Assembly: GCA_021812025.1 (NCBI GenBank)
Contig: JAKAPD010000004.1
Coordinates: 1 to 20,223, forward strand
Source: Microcaldota archaeon
Lineage (GTDB): Archaea > Micrarchaeota > Micrarchaeia > Micrarchaeales > Micrarchaeaceae
Length of the DNA: 20,223 nucleotides
Reading direction: 5' to 3'
Numbering within the stretch: the stretch's first letter is position 1; every line of letters starts with the position of its first letter. This document shows, in pieces, positions 1 to 7,475 of this stretch. The position numbers and the translations under genes are program-made. The notes under the pieces were generated by a model. It worked only from the letters and a program-made list of their open reading frames with translations. It searched no databases and was not told where the DNA came from.

Positions 1-861
1 CGATCTGATATGCTTGGCGGCGAGCGCGAAGTTAACGAAACAGCAGCTGCCGCCAGAATCGCTAACGACTATCGTATGCGGACCGGCCGAGACCGCCCTA
101 TAATAAAGAAATGCGATTGAATCATCTGTTCCGCACGGGCCAGTGCATATCTGCGTAGCTATCTGCGTAGCAGGGTTGCCGTCCACGGTCGCCGTTGGCG
201 TGAACGCAGGATATCCCTCGGCCATTATCACAATCAATTCATTTGATGCCGAAGTTGTTATCGATTGGCTCCCCACGGATGCATTCCAGACAACTGTCTG
301 CGACACGGCCGGGACGGCGGGCGGCCCACCAGAACTTCCTAGTGCGCCGAAGCTCGATGATGTTGATACTTTAGCGTTTATGGTGGCTATCTCGCTGGTC
401 ACGTTCGACTGGGTTGATGTGTTATACATCACGAAAAGATAGCCGGAGAACGGAGTGCCTATCGGAGCGGATGAAGCCCCGTGCGGAATCACAGGACATT
501 TGAAAATTAACGTGGCGGTCTGGCCAGGCGGAAGCACAGTCGCATTAACCTGGGTTACGCTCACGATGCTGCCAGTATTTGTAGACGAGCAGCCGGTTCT
601 TGTTATTCCCCAAGTATCACCGCCATGGGCGAATGCCATGCTTACGTACCCGCTGGTGTTCATGGCTAGATTCGCGCACTGGAAATCCGTGCCCGGGAGG
701 CATGCGGGCGGGGTGAAGAGATTGCTGCCTTGTCCGTTTCCGAAGAGGGCGAAAAGTATGACTAAGACAATCACTATCATTAGGACGGCCCAGCCGTACT
801 GCATCATGTATTCCATGCTGCCCTGTCCCCTCCTTTTGTACTTTGGTGATATCATGGCCAT
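1..861 (-). CDS. Type IV pilin-like surface adhesin, partial (3' end beyond window)
   Basis: The open frame runs from ATG at 861 (alternative ATG at 855) to base 1 without a stop; 287 codons are visible. The N-terminus looks like an archaeal class III (type IV pilin) signal: a basic segment KYKRRG, likely cleavage between G12 and Q13, a Glu at mature position +5 (Q-G-S-M-E-Y), then a hydrophobic helix at about residues 22-40. The rest is a Ser/Thr/Gly-rich, beta-type ectodomain with N-glycosylation sequons and several Cys. It is clearly paralogous to the next upstream gene (938-2137): both share the pilin start, an SN-x-TSE-x-AT segment followed by a GALG linker, and a NELI/ELIL...TVD-x-NPAT domain. 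A mature pilin this long is probably an adhesive pilin or surface fibre subunit. The family call rests on the signal motif; the ectodomain function is unknown. Confidence 0.75.
   Translation of the reverse strand, partial: MAMISPKYKRRGQGSMEYMMQYGWAVLMIVIVLVILFALFGNGQGSNLFTPPACLPGTDFQCANLAMNTSGYVSMAFAHGGDTWGITRTGCSSTNTGSIVSVTQVNATVLPPGQTATLIFKCPVIPHGASSAPIGTPFSGYLFVMYNTSTQSNVTSEIATINAKVSTSSSFGALGSSGGPPAVPAVSQTVVWNASVGSQSITTSASNELIVIMAEGYPAFTPTATVDGNPATQIATQICTGPCGTDDSIAFLYYRAVSAGPHTIVVSDSGGSCCFVNFALAAKHIRS
148..171. repeat. 12-bp perfect tandem duplication inside the pilin-like gene
   Basis: The 12-mer TATCTGCGTAGC occurs twice back to back. On the minus strand it encodes a doubled Ala-Thr-Gln-Ile in the domain shared with the neighbouring paralog, which has a single, diverged copy there. 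It is in frame and looks like a small slippage duplication. Confidence 0.9.
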
Positions 862-879
862 AATGCTCCAGAAGATAAT

Positions 880-917
880 GCAGCAAAATACTTAAAATGT
901 ATATTAAGTATCGCTGC
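880..917. promoter_or_regulatory. Imperfect dyad over the promoter of the partial pilin-like gene
   Basis: GCAGC (880-884) and ATACTTAA (888-895) are mirrored by TTAAGTAT (904-911) and GCTGC (913-917), around an AT-rich centre that on the minus strand reads TTAATATACA, a plausible TATA box about 40 nt before the ATG at 861. The element lies in the 76-nt gap between the two pilin genes. It could be a terminator hairpin of the upstream gene, an operator over the promoter, or both. Confidence 0.45.
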
Positions 918-937
918 AATAGGCTCATTGGCTTCGC

Positions 938-2137
938 TCACGGCTCAAGCGCGACAGCCACGGCGGTCACATTGCTGATCGCGGTGCTTTGGCTCACGTT
1001 TATGCTATAGGAGCCAGTTGAAGGGGCGGTAAAATAGCCGTCAACGGCAGTCGGTTCTGTTCCAAAGTAACCGTAGCCGCCTTCTGCAGAATACACCACA
1101 ATTGGGTTTATCGGGCTGCCGGCCATGCTGGTGCCGCTCACCCCGTATCCGGAGGAGAGCTGGCTTGACGTTACGAATACGATTGAATTTGGCACCGTTG
1201 CGCCTATGTCAAGAGCTGCATAATCCGTACCGATTGCTGACTGCGCAGTGACATAAGACAGCCCGGCTGTGCTATAACCGCTGAGTGCCTTGGCATAGTA
1301 GAAGCCCAAGCTGCTGTAGAATCCAGAAGTTATTGAAATAGTATGGAGCCCGGAAGATGGCGCCACATAGTAAAAAAGCGACGCAGAACCGGAGCCCGAT
1401 GGATATAGGCTGCTTGGGCGCATGTTGGATATTGTAATCATAGTGGCCGGATTTGCATCTACTGTGACTGTAGGGGTTGACGATGGCGTACCATCAGCAG
1501 CTACCAGTATCAGCTCGTTTGGCTGTGTCGTGCTTATTTCCAGCGTCGTAGGGCTTGGACAAGGCGCCTCCTGATTATTGAAACCACAGTTGGTGGCGTT
1601 TGCAGATGTCGGTATTGTTGTCGTTGACGTAGCCGTAGTTGAGCTGGTGTTTACTCCCAGTGCGCCGGTAGAGACCTCTGTTGATAGAGTAGCCACTTCG
1701 CTCGTCTGGTTGCTCTTTGTGAACGTGTTGTACCGAATCCATAGAGAACCAGAGAAGGGGGCGCCCGTCTCGTTCACCTTTAGCGTGCATTTAGCCACGA
1801 AAAGCGCAGTCTGCCCGCTTGCCAGGGCGATATGCCCATTTGGAAGAGGTGTCATGAACGAGGATGGCGCATAGCCACCGTTAGAGCAGCCGAAGCCGGT
1901 AATCTGCACTGCCCGGAATGGCGTTCCTATGACGGCGCTTATGTAGCCGGTGCTGCTCAATACCAACTGGGTACACGAGTAACCAGATGAAGGGATGCAG
2001 CCGGAAGTGGCAAAAATGGAAAGGTTAACCGCGCCGGACGCGAACAATAACGCCAGCACTATCGTGACTATTAGAACTGCCCAACCATAGGTAAGAAGAT
2101 ACTCTATGGCGCCCTGTGACCTGCTATGCCTCGACAT
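938..2137 (-). CDS. Type IV pilin-like surface adhesin (399 aa)
   Basis: I start it at ATG 2137 rather than at the longer frame opening at 2191, because the class III pilin signal begins here: M-S-R-H-S-R-S, likely cleavage before Q8, Glu at +5 (Q-G-A-I-E-Y), then a hydrophobic helix (about residues 15-34) containing YGWAVLI. A Ser/Thr-rich linker near residues 180-200 separates two extracellular parts. The distal part carries the ELIL...TVDANPAT domain also present in the downstream paralog (1-861). Many N-x-S/T sequons and paired Cys fit an exported, glycosylated protein. Inferred role: pilus or adhesive surface filament subunit, exported and processed by an archaeal prepilin peptidase. It is transcribed divergently from the secreted protein at 2284. 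The two tandem paralogs could be alternative or co-assembled subunits. Confidence 0.75.
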   Translation of the reverse strand: MSRHSRSQGAIEYLLTYGWAVLIVTIVLALLFASGAVNLSIFATSGCIPSSGYSCTQLVLSSTGYISAVIGTPFRAVQITGFGCSNGGYAPSSFMTPLPNGHIALASGQTALFVAKCTLKVNETGAPFSGSLWIRYNTFTKSNQTSEVATLSTEVSTGALGVNTSSTTATSTTTIPTSANATNCGFNNQEAPCPSPTTLEISTTQPNELILVAADGTPSSTPTVTVDANPATMITISNMRPSSLYPSGSGSASLFYYVAPSSGLHTISITSGFYSSLGFYYAKALSGYSTAGLSYVTAQSAIGTDYAALDIGATVPNSIVFVTSSQLSSGYGVSGTSMAGSPINPIVVYSAEGGYGYFGTEPTAVDGYFTAPSTGSYSINVSQSTAISNVTAVAVALEP

Positions 2138-2246
2138 GGTGGACCTATTTATATATGAAACCCGCACTTCTATAAATCTGCGGCAAAGCATTTGCTTAAC
2201 GCATGCTTAAAGTCGCTTATATGCTCACTATCGCGAAGCACAAAAG

Positions 2247-2256
2247 CTATTTATTA
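2247..2256 (+). promoter_or_regulatory. TATA box for the 2284 gene
   Basis: CTATTTATTA is preceded by a purine-rich AAAAG (BRE-like) stretch. Its centre is about 33 nt before the ATG at 2284, predicting a very short leader and supporting that start over the in-frame ATG at 2203. Confidence 0.5.
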
Positions 2257-2283
2257 CTAGGTAGCAAAAGTAACATCGGTAGC

Positions 2284-3108
2284 ATGAACAAGGCATTGGT
2301 GCTGGTTATACCTGTTGTTTTCCTCCTGGCGAACTTGGCGAATGCATCGTACACTTTGCAGAACACCAATACAACGCTCACTCTGGATCAGCATGGAGGC
2401 GCGCTGGTAAGGGAGCTCTTCACTGTCTATGTCAGCAACGATTCTGTCAGTCAGTATTCGACATACAGGATAGCGCTGAACTTCACGCTAAGCCAATGGC
2501 AGGCGCTCATAGGTCCCGGCCTGGAGCAGCACATATTGAATCCCAACACCGGCTCCTCTGGCTTCAATCTGTTGCCCGGGCCGCTGCAAGGCGGCATCGC
2601 CAATCAAAGCGGGGGCATAGCGACCATACTTTTGACATATTACGTCACAAACGTGACCACTATAAACCAGACAGCGCCGAGGCTTTTTACATACACCTTC
2701 AACGACGATGTCTTCAATTTTGAGCACACTCCGACTGGCCAGGTCCTGCCGACGCACACACAGCTCAACGTGATATTGCCCCAGTCGACTTCCAAGATAA
2801 TCACGCTCTTCCCGTTGCCGGATCTGCCTACCGTGGGCAGCACACAGGATTATAGAAATGTAAGCGAATTCACGTGGAATTCTGGCGAACCGCTTTCCAG
2901 ATTCACGCTCGTGTTCGAGGTCAGGCAGAGCCTTGAGGCGGAGGTGATATCGTTCTTTACCAGCGCTTATGATGACCTCGGAGCCCTGTCTTACGTGATA
3001 ATAGCGGCTGCGATAGCTGGCTTCGTCTACTACACCTATTACAAGAGCGTGTCGCACGAGAAAGAGGATGTGGAAATGCAAAAGAGGGGCAGACGGTCAA
3101 AAAGGTAG
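2284..3108 (+). CDS. Secreted protein with C-terminal membrane anchor, unknown function
   Basis: Start chosen at ATG 2284, where a textbook signal peptide begins (MNKALVLVIPVVFLLANLANA, about 21 residues); the longer frame from 2203 would bury it, and a TATA box sits just upstream of 2284. The 274-aa product has an ectodomain of about 210 residues with numerous Asn glycosylation sequons and no Cys in the mature part. One transmembrane helix follows (around SYVIIAAAIAGFVYYTYY), then a short, highly charged cytoplasmic tail ending in K/R residues. The topology is therefore a type I membrane protein with a bulky outside domain. I recognise no enzymatic motif. It is divergent from the pilin-like genes and ends 2 nt from the convergent gene at 3111, so a cell-surface role is the only supported inference. 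Confidence 0.7.
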   Translation: MNKALVLVIPVVFLLANLANASYTLQNTNTTLTLDQHGGALVRELFTVYVSNDSVSQYSTYRIALNFTLSQWQALIGPGLEQHILNPNTGSSGFNLLPGPLQGGIANQSGGIATILLTYYVTNVTTINQTAPRLFTYTFNDDVFNFEHTPTGQVLPTHTQLNVILPQSTSKIITLFPLPDLPTVGSTQDYRNVSEFTWNSGEPLSRFTLVFEVRQSLEAEVISFFTSAYDDLGALSYVIIAAAIAGFVYYTYYKSVSHEKEDVEMQKRGRRSKR

Positions 3109-3110
3109 GC

Positions 3111-3746
3111 TTAGAAATGCTGGCCTATCGAATTGGTCTTTCCGCTGGCCTTAGTTGGTTCTGACTTCTTCTTGAACAGTTTACCGATTATTCCTGAGTG
3201 CGCCGTCTTTCGTTCCATTTTTTCCTTCAGCTTCTGGACCCTTATCTTCTCCTTCGCCCACTGCTCCCTTGTCCAACCGTAAGGTGGCGCTTCCCTTATG
3301 CTTTCCGGGAAGAAGGTCGTAGAATAGTACTGCTTGTAGTAATCGTAGTCTTCCACCTTGGTGGACTCCGGCTTGATGTGCACGCCTTCCTTTGCAAGGA
3401 AGTCGGTAAGCTGTTGCAGGCTCATCTTCTCCTTGGCATTGTCGGCTTCTGGGTTGTTGTATATTATGTACATCCTTTTCTTTACGAACTCTATTTTTGC
3501 TTTTATCACAGCGTCGAAAAGGAGCAGCCTGTACTGAAGCCTTGCGGTGTGCGGAATGTCTATGAGCTCTTTTTGATCCAAGCCTGTTATGGTTACTTTC
3601 TTTATCATCCTGTACGGCAGGCGCACCTTGACCCCGTTCTCGGTTATATAGCCCTTCTCTGTCTGGTTCTCGCTTATTGAATCGGCTGTAGATGGGCCGT
3701 ACACTTTCTTCTCTTCCTCTAGAATCGAATTCTCCCTCCTGTCCAT
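3111..3746 (-). CDS. Conserved-looking 211-aa protein, second gene of the tes-like unit
   Basis: The start is ATG 3746, preceded by a GGTG Shine-Dalgarno at 3751-3754 and only 22 nt after the tes-like stop, so the two are almost certainly cotranscribed. The N-terminal 30 residues are polar. Residues of about 40-120 read like a small alpha/beta (ferredoxin-like) module: V-T-I-T-G-L-D at its start and a DAVIKAKIEFV...MYIIYNNPE stretch. That stretch recalls the second half of heavy-metal-associated (HMA) domains, but without their CxxC. The C-terminal half is basic and Tyr/Lys-rich, with a K/E coiled-coil-like segment and a K-rich tail. No catalytic motif is visible. Position suggests an accessory factor for the radical SAM enzyme (substrate, electron or metal handling), but that is guilt by association. 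The family is not recognised. Confidence 0.65.
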   Translation of the reverse strand: MDRRENSILEEEKKVYGPSTADSISENQTEKGYITENGVKVRLPYRMIKKVTITGLDQKELIDIPHTARLQYRLLLFDAVIKAKIEFVKKRMYIIYNNPEADNAKEKMSLQQLTDFLAKEGVHIKPESTKVEDYDYYKQYYSTTFFPESIREAPPYGWTREQWAKEKIRVQKLKEKMERKTAHSGIIGKLFKKKSEPTKASGKTNSIGQHF

Positions 3747-3768
3747 ACGTGCACCATTGATTGTTCGA

Positions 3769-5862
3769 TCATGCTGGGGTTTTTGGCTGGACCTTTTGCG
3801 TAATCGCAGTTACCGGAATTTCGTTTGCGAAGTTCGCGACCCCCTTGCCACCATTCACCGGCATGGCAAAGTAATCCTTCATCTGGGTATAGGTCTTTAT
3901 GTAAAGCGGATGCGCTTCCAGCTCCTTCACGTTCCTGAAGTACTTGTCAGCTCTGTAGTTCCAGCCCTTATGGCTCGTCTCCCATTCCTTCGCTGGTATG
4001 CTGTATTGCTTCTGGATCTTGTCCCTGTAGACCTCCGGGAACACATTGAACGTGCAGAAGGGCAGCACCTGGCCATCAGGCATCGCGTAGTGTATGTCGC
4101 ACTTCTCGACTCTGTGTATGTCGTAGGTGTATTCATCCTGGAAGTGCATCATGCCTAAGAATATCGACTTCATTTGGAGCGCCCCCATCGAGCTGAAGTC
4201 CTTCTTTATAAGTATGGACGTGAGCAGCTTCGAGAAGTTTACGGATTTAGGCTGGTTCTTCTTGTCGATCAGCTTCGGAAGCCCCAGCAACGTCTTGACC
4301 GCTATCGCCTTCCTTGCGAGCCTGCCCTTTCCTTGCATCTCGTCCACTGCTCTCTGCAATGTCTCTACAAGTCCGGCTACGTCTATGAACCTTGTCACGG
4401 GAATTATCTTGTTATCGGAATCGAGGAACAGATAGGTTGCAGCTCCGCATGCGAAGTGTATCGACAGATCATACTTGAATTCGCCGCTGAGCGCCTCCAC
4501 GAACTTGCTGATTCCGCCGGTATACGGGACAGAGAACCAGTCTTCTTTTGCAACAACCCCGTTGGTCTGCTTCTCTATCAGCTTGATGGCTCCCGGAATC
4601 GAGATCCTTTGCTTCTCCCTCAGCCTCGTAGGCATCCTGCCCACGAGGGACACGGGCTGGAAGTTGACAGCCCTCACTACGTCGCTGTTGTTCAGCGCGA
4701 AATTGATAATTGATCCCAATTCATGGTCGTTTATCGACCTTATGACTGTCGGCACTAGCACGACCCCTATCTTCGCCTTCCTGCACGCATCAAGCGCCAG
4801 AGGTGCCTCCCAGTGGTTCTTTGGATTTGCCCGCTTGCTTACTCCGTCGTAGCTCATGTAGAGCGTGCCCACGCCGGCCTTCCTTATCTCAACGGCCGTA
4901 TCCGGGTTCTGCCCTAGTATTATCCCGGTTGTGTTCAGCTGTATCTGGTCGAAGCCAGCAGCCTTGGCGCGCTTGACTACTTCTATTATCTTCGGGTGCA
5001 TCATCGGCTCCCCGCCGGTTATCTGAAGTGCGTTAGCCGGAATCGGCTTCGCCGACTTGAGGTTCCTGAATATCTTGTCCAGTTCATCAACACTTGGCTC
5101 GTAAATCGGCTCTCCTTCTTTTGCATAGAAGAAGCAGTACCAGCACGACAGATGGCACCTGTTCGTCACCACCACATTTGCCAGCCCGGTGTGGGTGTGG
5201 TGCCTTTCACATATCCCGCAGTCGAATGGGCAGTTCTCGCCTCCGCCTCTCCAGTTCGGATTGTCAATCCCTCTTCCGAAGTAGTTGTACCTCTTCATCT
5301 TCTGGTACATGTCATAATCTTCCCAGTACTTCTCGACCGCCCACTTGTGCTCAGGGCAGAACTTCCTTATCATGACGTTGTCTCCGTCCTTGTAAATTGT
5401 TCCGTTGATTATAAGTTTGCATTCGGGGCAAACTGTCATTGTCCTCTCTATAACCGGCATTGATTCCATCTCCTCCATTGTCCTGTGATAAGGAGCATAT
5501 ATGGGATCCATAGCATCGGAAGGAGCATCGCTAACCTCTGGGCGCTTGCTGTTTATCTCTTCCTGCTTTGGCACTTGAACCTGAACCTGCGCTTTGCCAG
5601 CAGTGACTTTTATCTCTTCCTCACCGCCGCAACCGCACGAGCCGCCGCCGCAGCACCCTCCAGACGCTTCGGCTTCCAGTTCATTGCCGCAACCGCAGCC
5701 GCTCTTTCCAGATGGCATTGCAGCTTCAGTTTCACCGCATCCGCAGCCTTTGCCTCCGCAGCCGCAGCTGTCTCCTGCAGAAAGACTCCCTTCGTTCAAA
5801 GATGCCTCCGCCCTAACTTCGTTCTCGTCGCCCGGATGATAACTTTGTCCTGTCATTAACAT
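3769..5862 (-). CDS. tes: Radical SAM protein of the tetraether lipid synthase (Tes/MJ0619-like) type
   Basis: The frame opens at GTG 5865 and ATG 5862; I use the ATG. Residue numbers below count from the GTG. Features in order: a Cys/Gly-rich tail (34-81) with ten Cys in CGCG-type clusters; a Q/V/E-rich linker; a metal-site-like CPEC (146-149) with CPEH (170-173); CPFDCGIC (212-219); the radical SAM CX3CX2C motif C237-C241-C244 in TNRCHLSCWYCFFYA; then ITGGEP and, near the C-terminus, HYAMPDG...PFC. The extra Cys clusters and the MMHFQD...IHYAMPDG region match my memory of the Tes family, which couples biphytanyl chains of archaeal diether lipids into GDGT tetraethers using several Fe-S clusters. 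The core fits the usual length of roughly 500-560 residues; the Cys-rich tail is extra. Assignment of Tes versus a related MJ0619-like radical SAM needs a tree. Confidence 0.7.
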   Translation of the reverse strand: MLMTGQSYHPGDENEVRAEASLNEGSLSAGDSCGCGGKGCGCGETEAAMPSGKSGCGCGNELEAEASGGCCGGGSCGCGGEEEIKVTAGKAQVQVQVPKQEEINSKRPEVSDAPSDAMDPIYAPYHRTMEEMESMPVIERTMTVCPECKLIINGTIYKDGDNVMIRKFCPEHKWAVEKYWEDYDMYQKMKRYNYFGRGIDNPNWRGGGENCPFDCGICERHHTHTGLANVVVTNRCHLSCWYCFFYAKEGEPIYEPSVDELDKIFRNLKSAKPIPANALQITGGEPMMHPKIIEVVKRAKAAGFDQIQLNTTGIILGQNPDTAVEIRKAGVGTLYMSYDGVSKRANPKNHWEAPLALDACRKAKIGVVLVPTVIRSINDHELGSIINFALNNSDVVRAVNFQPVSLVGRMPTRLREKQRISIPGAIKLIEKQTNGVVAKEDWFSVPYTGGISKFVEALSGEFKYDLSIHFACGAATYLFLDSDNKIIPVTRFIDVAGLVETLQRAVDEMQGKGRLARKAIAVKTLLGLPKLIDKKNQPKSVNFSKLLTSILIKKDFSSMGALQMKSIFLGMMHFQDEYTYDIHRVEKCDIHYAMPDGQVLPFCTFNVFPEVYRDKIQKQYSIPAKEWETSHKGWNYRADKYFRNVKELEAHPLYIKTYTQMKDYFAMPVNGGKGVANFANEIPVTAITQKVQPKTPA

Positions 5863-5892
5863 CACGCCTTTACGAAGAAAGCGTTTCCAATC

Positions 5893-5902
5893 TATTTAAA
5901 TA
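5893..5902 (-). promoter_or_regulatory. TATA box for the tes-like operon
   Basis: TATTTAAATA (self-complementary) follows GGAAAC, a BRE-like sequence, on the minus strand. It is centred about 35 nt before ATG 5862, predicting a leader of about 10 nt. Confidence 0.6.
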
Positions 5903-5986
5903 TGTTTCCATTTGAAAGTTTACTTCCTTTCAAAAACTGTAAGCTCATTTTCTATAATATATTGATTCTGGAGCGGCAGCTTGTGG

Positions 5987-6037
5987 AAAAAGTAGATGGG
6001 TACTGGGAGCGAGCGCGACGCGCTCTCTCAGACCAGT
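5987..6037 (-). terminator. Long hairpin plus T-tract after the DUF4382-like gene
   Basis: ACTGG (6002-6006) pairs with CCAGT (6033-6037), and the arms 6007-6017 and 6019-6029 pair with one mismatch (C6010/T6026). A 3-nt bulge (6030-6032) lies between the two stems. The hairpin abuts the stop codon at 6037-6039. A run of five T on the minus strand (5987-5991) follows about 10 nt further on. It resembles an intrinsic terminator, or a stabilising 3' hairpin, separating this gene from the tes-like unit. Confidence 0.6.
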
Positions 6038-7431
6038 CAGGCAGTAGTCTCATTGACCGCTGCCCTTGCACCACGTTCGCCGGTGACCACAAGCCTGTAT
6101 GTGGTATTCGGTATGAGCGTCGCGAAAATACCGCTCTTCCCAAAGCCGGCTGTACTGTTGAACGCCAGCGTAATGCTGTTGCCTGCTGTAAGGTTATAGC
6201 CGTTGGGGCCCTCCACCTCGCTCTCTGAGAAGGGCAGCGAAAGGCTGCCGTTTGCTCCTATTATGAAGTTAAGCTGGTCGTGGAACGCTTCATGGAAGTT
6301 AATCGCCCCGATTATCGTCTCCCTGACGGATTCGGAGCTCGCATTCGTGTTGTTGAGCCTCTGCGCTATAGTGGCATTTATCTGTGCGGTGAAGTTGCCG
6401 TCTTCGAATATGCGGTCGTTGCTTGACTTCACCTCGCCGTTGCCCTCGCTGCCGTATATCGCGCTTTTGCTGATGTTGAACATCGTCTCGGATTCTCTTG
6501 TTTTCTGCACCAGCGCGTTACTTCCGGTTGCATTGCCATTTTGGTCCTTGCTGTCTCCGCGCACTTCGTTGCCCGTCATGACGCTGTTGCTGTTCTCCGT
6601 CCCGTTGCCATGCTCGAAAGATGTGAAGTTGCCGACACCGTTGAAAAGGCCCTTGACCGCTAAGTGCTTCAACACAACAGACGAATTGCCGTTGTTCTTG
6701 ATTGTCACCGCCATGTTTATGACGTTGCCCGACTCTGAAAGCGAAGCGCCGGTTATGCTTATGTTGGCGCGCACGCGGTCGAGTTTATCGCTCTCGTTCG
6801 CTTCAAGCGGCCCTCTTGCGCCGACATGTCTGTTGCTGGCATTGATTGCCGATGAAGCCAATGCAATAGCGGTGGCCTGCGGAGCCATTATGAAACCGGT
6901 GCCATTCGAGCTATATATCATTATGATGGCAGGAGAAAGATCCACAAGAGCACCGCCTGCAGAGCTCGTGCTTATGTTGACCTCTGCACTTATCTCTCCA
7001 GAAGGAATCGTTACATTGCTTGTGACGTTGTTAAGCTTTATCGTTGCGGTTGCGCCCTGAAACACTATCGAATCGAACGACTCGTTCTTCGGGACATTTG
7101 CAACTGCGAGCGTCTGCGTGAGGTTTACAATCGAAAGGAGGTTCACGCTACCGCTCGCGTTGAGGTTTGTGAAACCGCTGCCGCTCGCGGCTCCCGTCTG
7201 ATGCAGTTTTATTCCGGTGTAGCTAAGAATCAGCGATTGCGTGCCTAGCGGTACTGATGGCGGGTCCGTCATGAGAAGCGTAAATTGGCTCGCAGAGCTT
7301 GACGATACAGTTGTACTCCCGAGCGAAGATGTTGTAACAGTCGATGGGGCGCCGCTCAGCGAAAGGGCTATGCCGATTATTACAACAACTATAATCAATA
7401 TCCCTATTCCCACAAGAGCTCCGTGCTTCAT
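6037..7431 (-). CDS. Membrane-anchored, glycosylation-rich surface protein with DUF4382-like domain
   Basis: The 464-aa protein begins MKHGALVGIGILIIVVVIIG, one strong N-terminal membrane helix that acts as anchor or uncleaved signal. A Ser/Thr-rich spacer follows. Residues of about 50-190 begin F-T-L-L-M-T-D-P-P-S-V-P and continue with L-I-L-S-Y-T-G-I-K-L-H, the pattern of DUF4382 (a secreted beta-rich domain opening with a T-D-P/A-P motif). The remainder is low-complexity, Asn/Ser/Gly-rich and carries about two dozen N-x-S/T sequons across the whole protein, pointing to heavy N-glycosylation outside the cell. No Cys and no catalytic motif are seen. A TATA-like AGTATATTAATC lies about 38 nt upstream, inside the 3' end of nop5. 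Probably a cell-envelope structural protein; the DUF assignment is from memory of the motif. Confidence 0.65.
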   Translation of the reverse strand: MKHGALVGIGILIIVVVIIGIALSLSGAPSTVTTSSLGSTTVSSSSASQFTLLMTDPPSVPLGTQSLILSYTGIKLHQTGAASGSGFTNLNASGSVNLLSIVNLTQTLAVANVPKNESFDSIVFQGATATIKLNNVTSNVTIPSGEISAEVNISTSSAGGALVDLSPAIIMIYSSNGTGFIMAPQATAIALASSAINASNRHVGARGPLEANESDKLDRVRANISITGASLSESGNVINMAVTIKNNGNSSVVLKHLAVKGLFNGVGNFTSFEHGNGTENSNSVMTGNEVRGDSKDQNGNATGSNALVQKTRESETMFNISKSAIYGSEGNGEVKSSNDRIFEDGNFTAQINATIAQRLNNTNASSESVRETIIGAINFHEAFHDQLNFIIGANGSLSLPFSESEVEGPNGYNLTAGNSITLAFNSTAGFGKSGIFATLIPNTTYRLVVTGERGARAAVNETTA

Positions 7432-7462
7432 AAGATCACATGATTATACTTCCCAATCATAA

Positions 7463-7475
7463 GATTAATATACTA
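7463..7475 (-). promoter_or_regulatory. TATA-like box for the DUF4382-like gene
   Basis: On the minus strand TAGTATATTAATC is centred about 38 nt before ATG 7431. It overlaps the stop codon of nop5, implying the surface gene has its own promoter even though it follows nop5 closely. Confidence 0.4.

Noticed and set aside
2488..3081. Minus-strand frame of 197 codons opposite the secreted protein gene
   Set aside because: The plus strand has a clean signal peptide, sequons, a membrane helix and a TATA box; the antisense frame has none of these.
6203..7060. Long plus-strand open frame of 285 codons opposite the DUF4382-like gene
   Set aside because: It is the antisense of a Ser/Asn/Thr-rich coding region. 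It has no Shine-Dalgarno or promoter, and the minus-strand gene has an anchor, sequons and a recognisable domain start.
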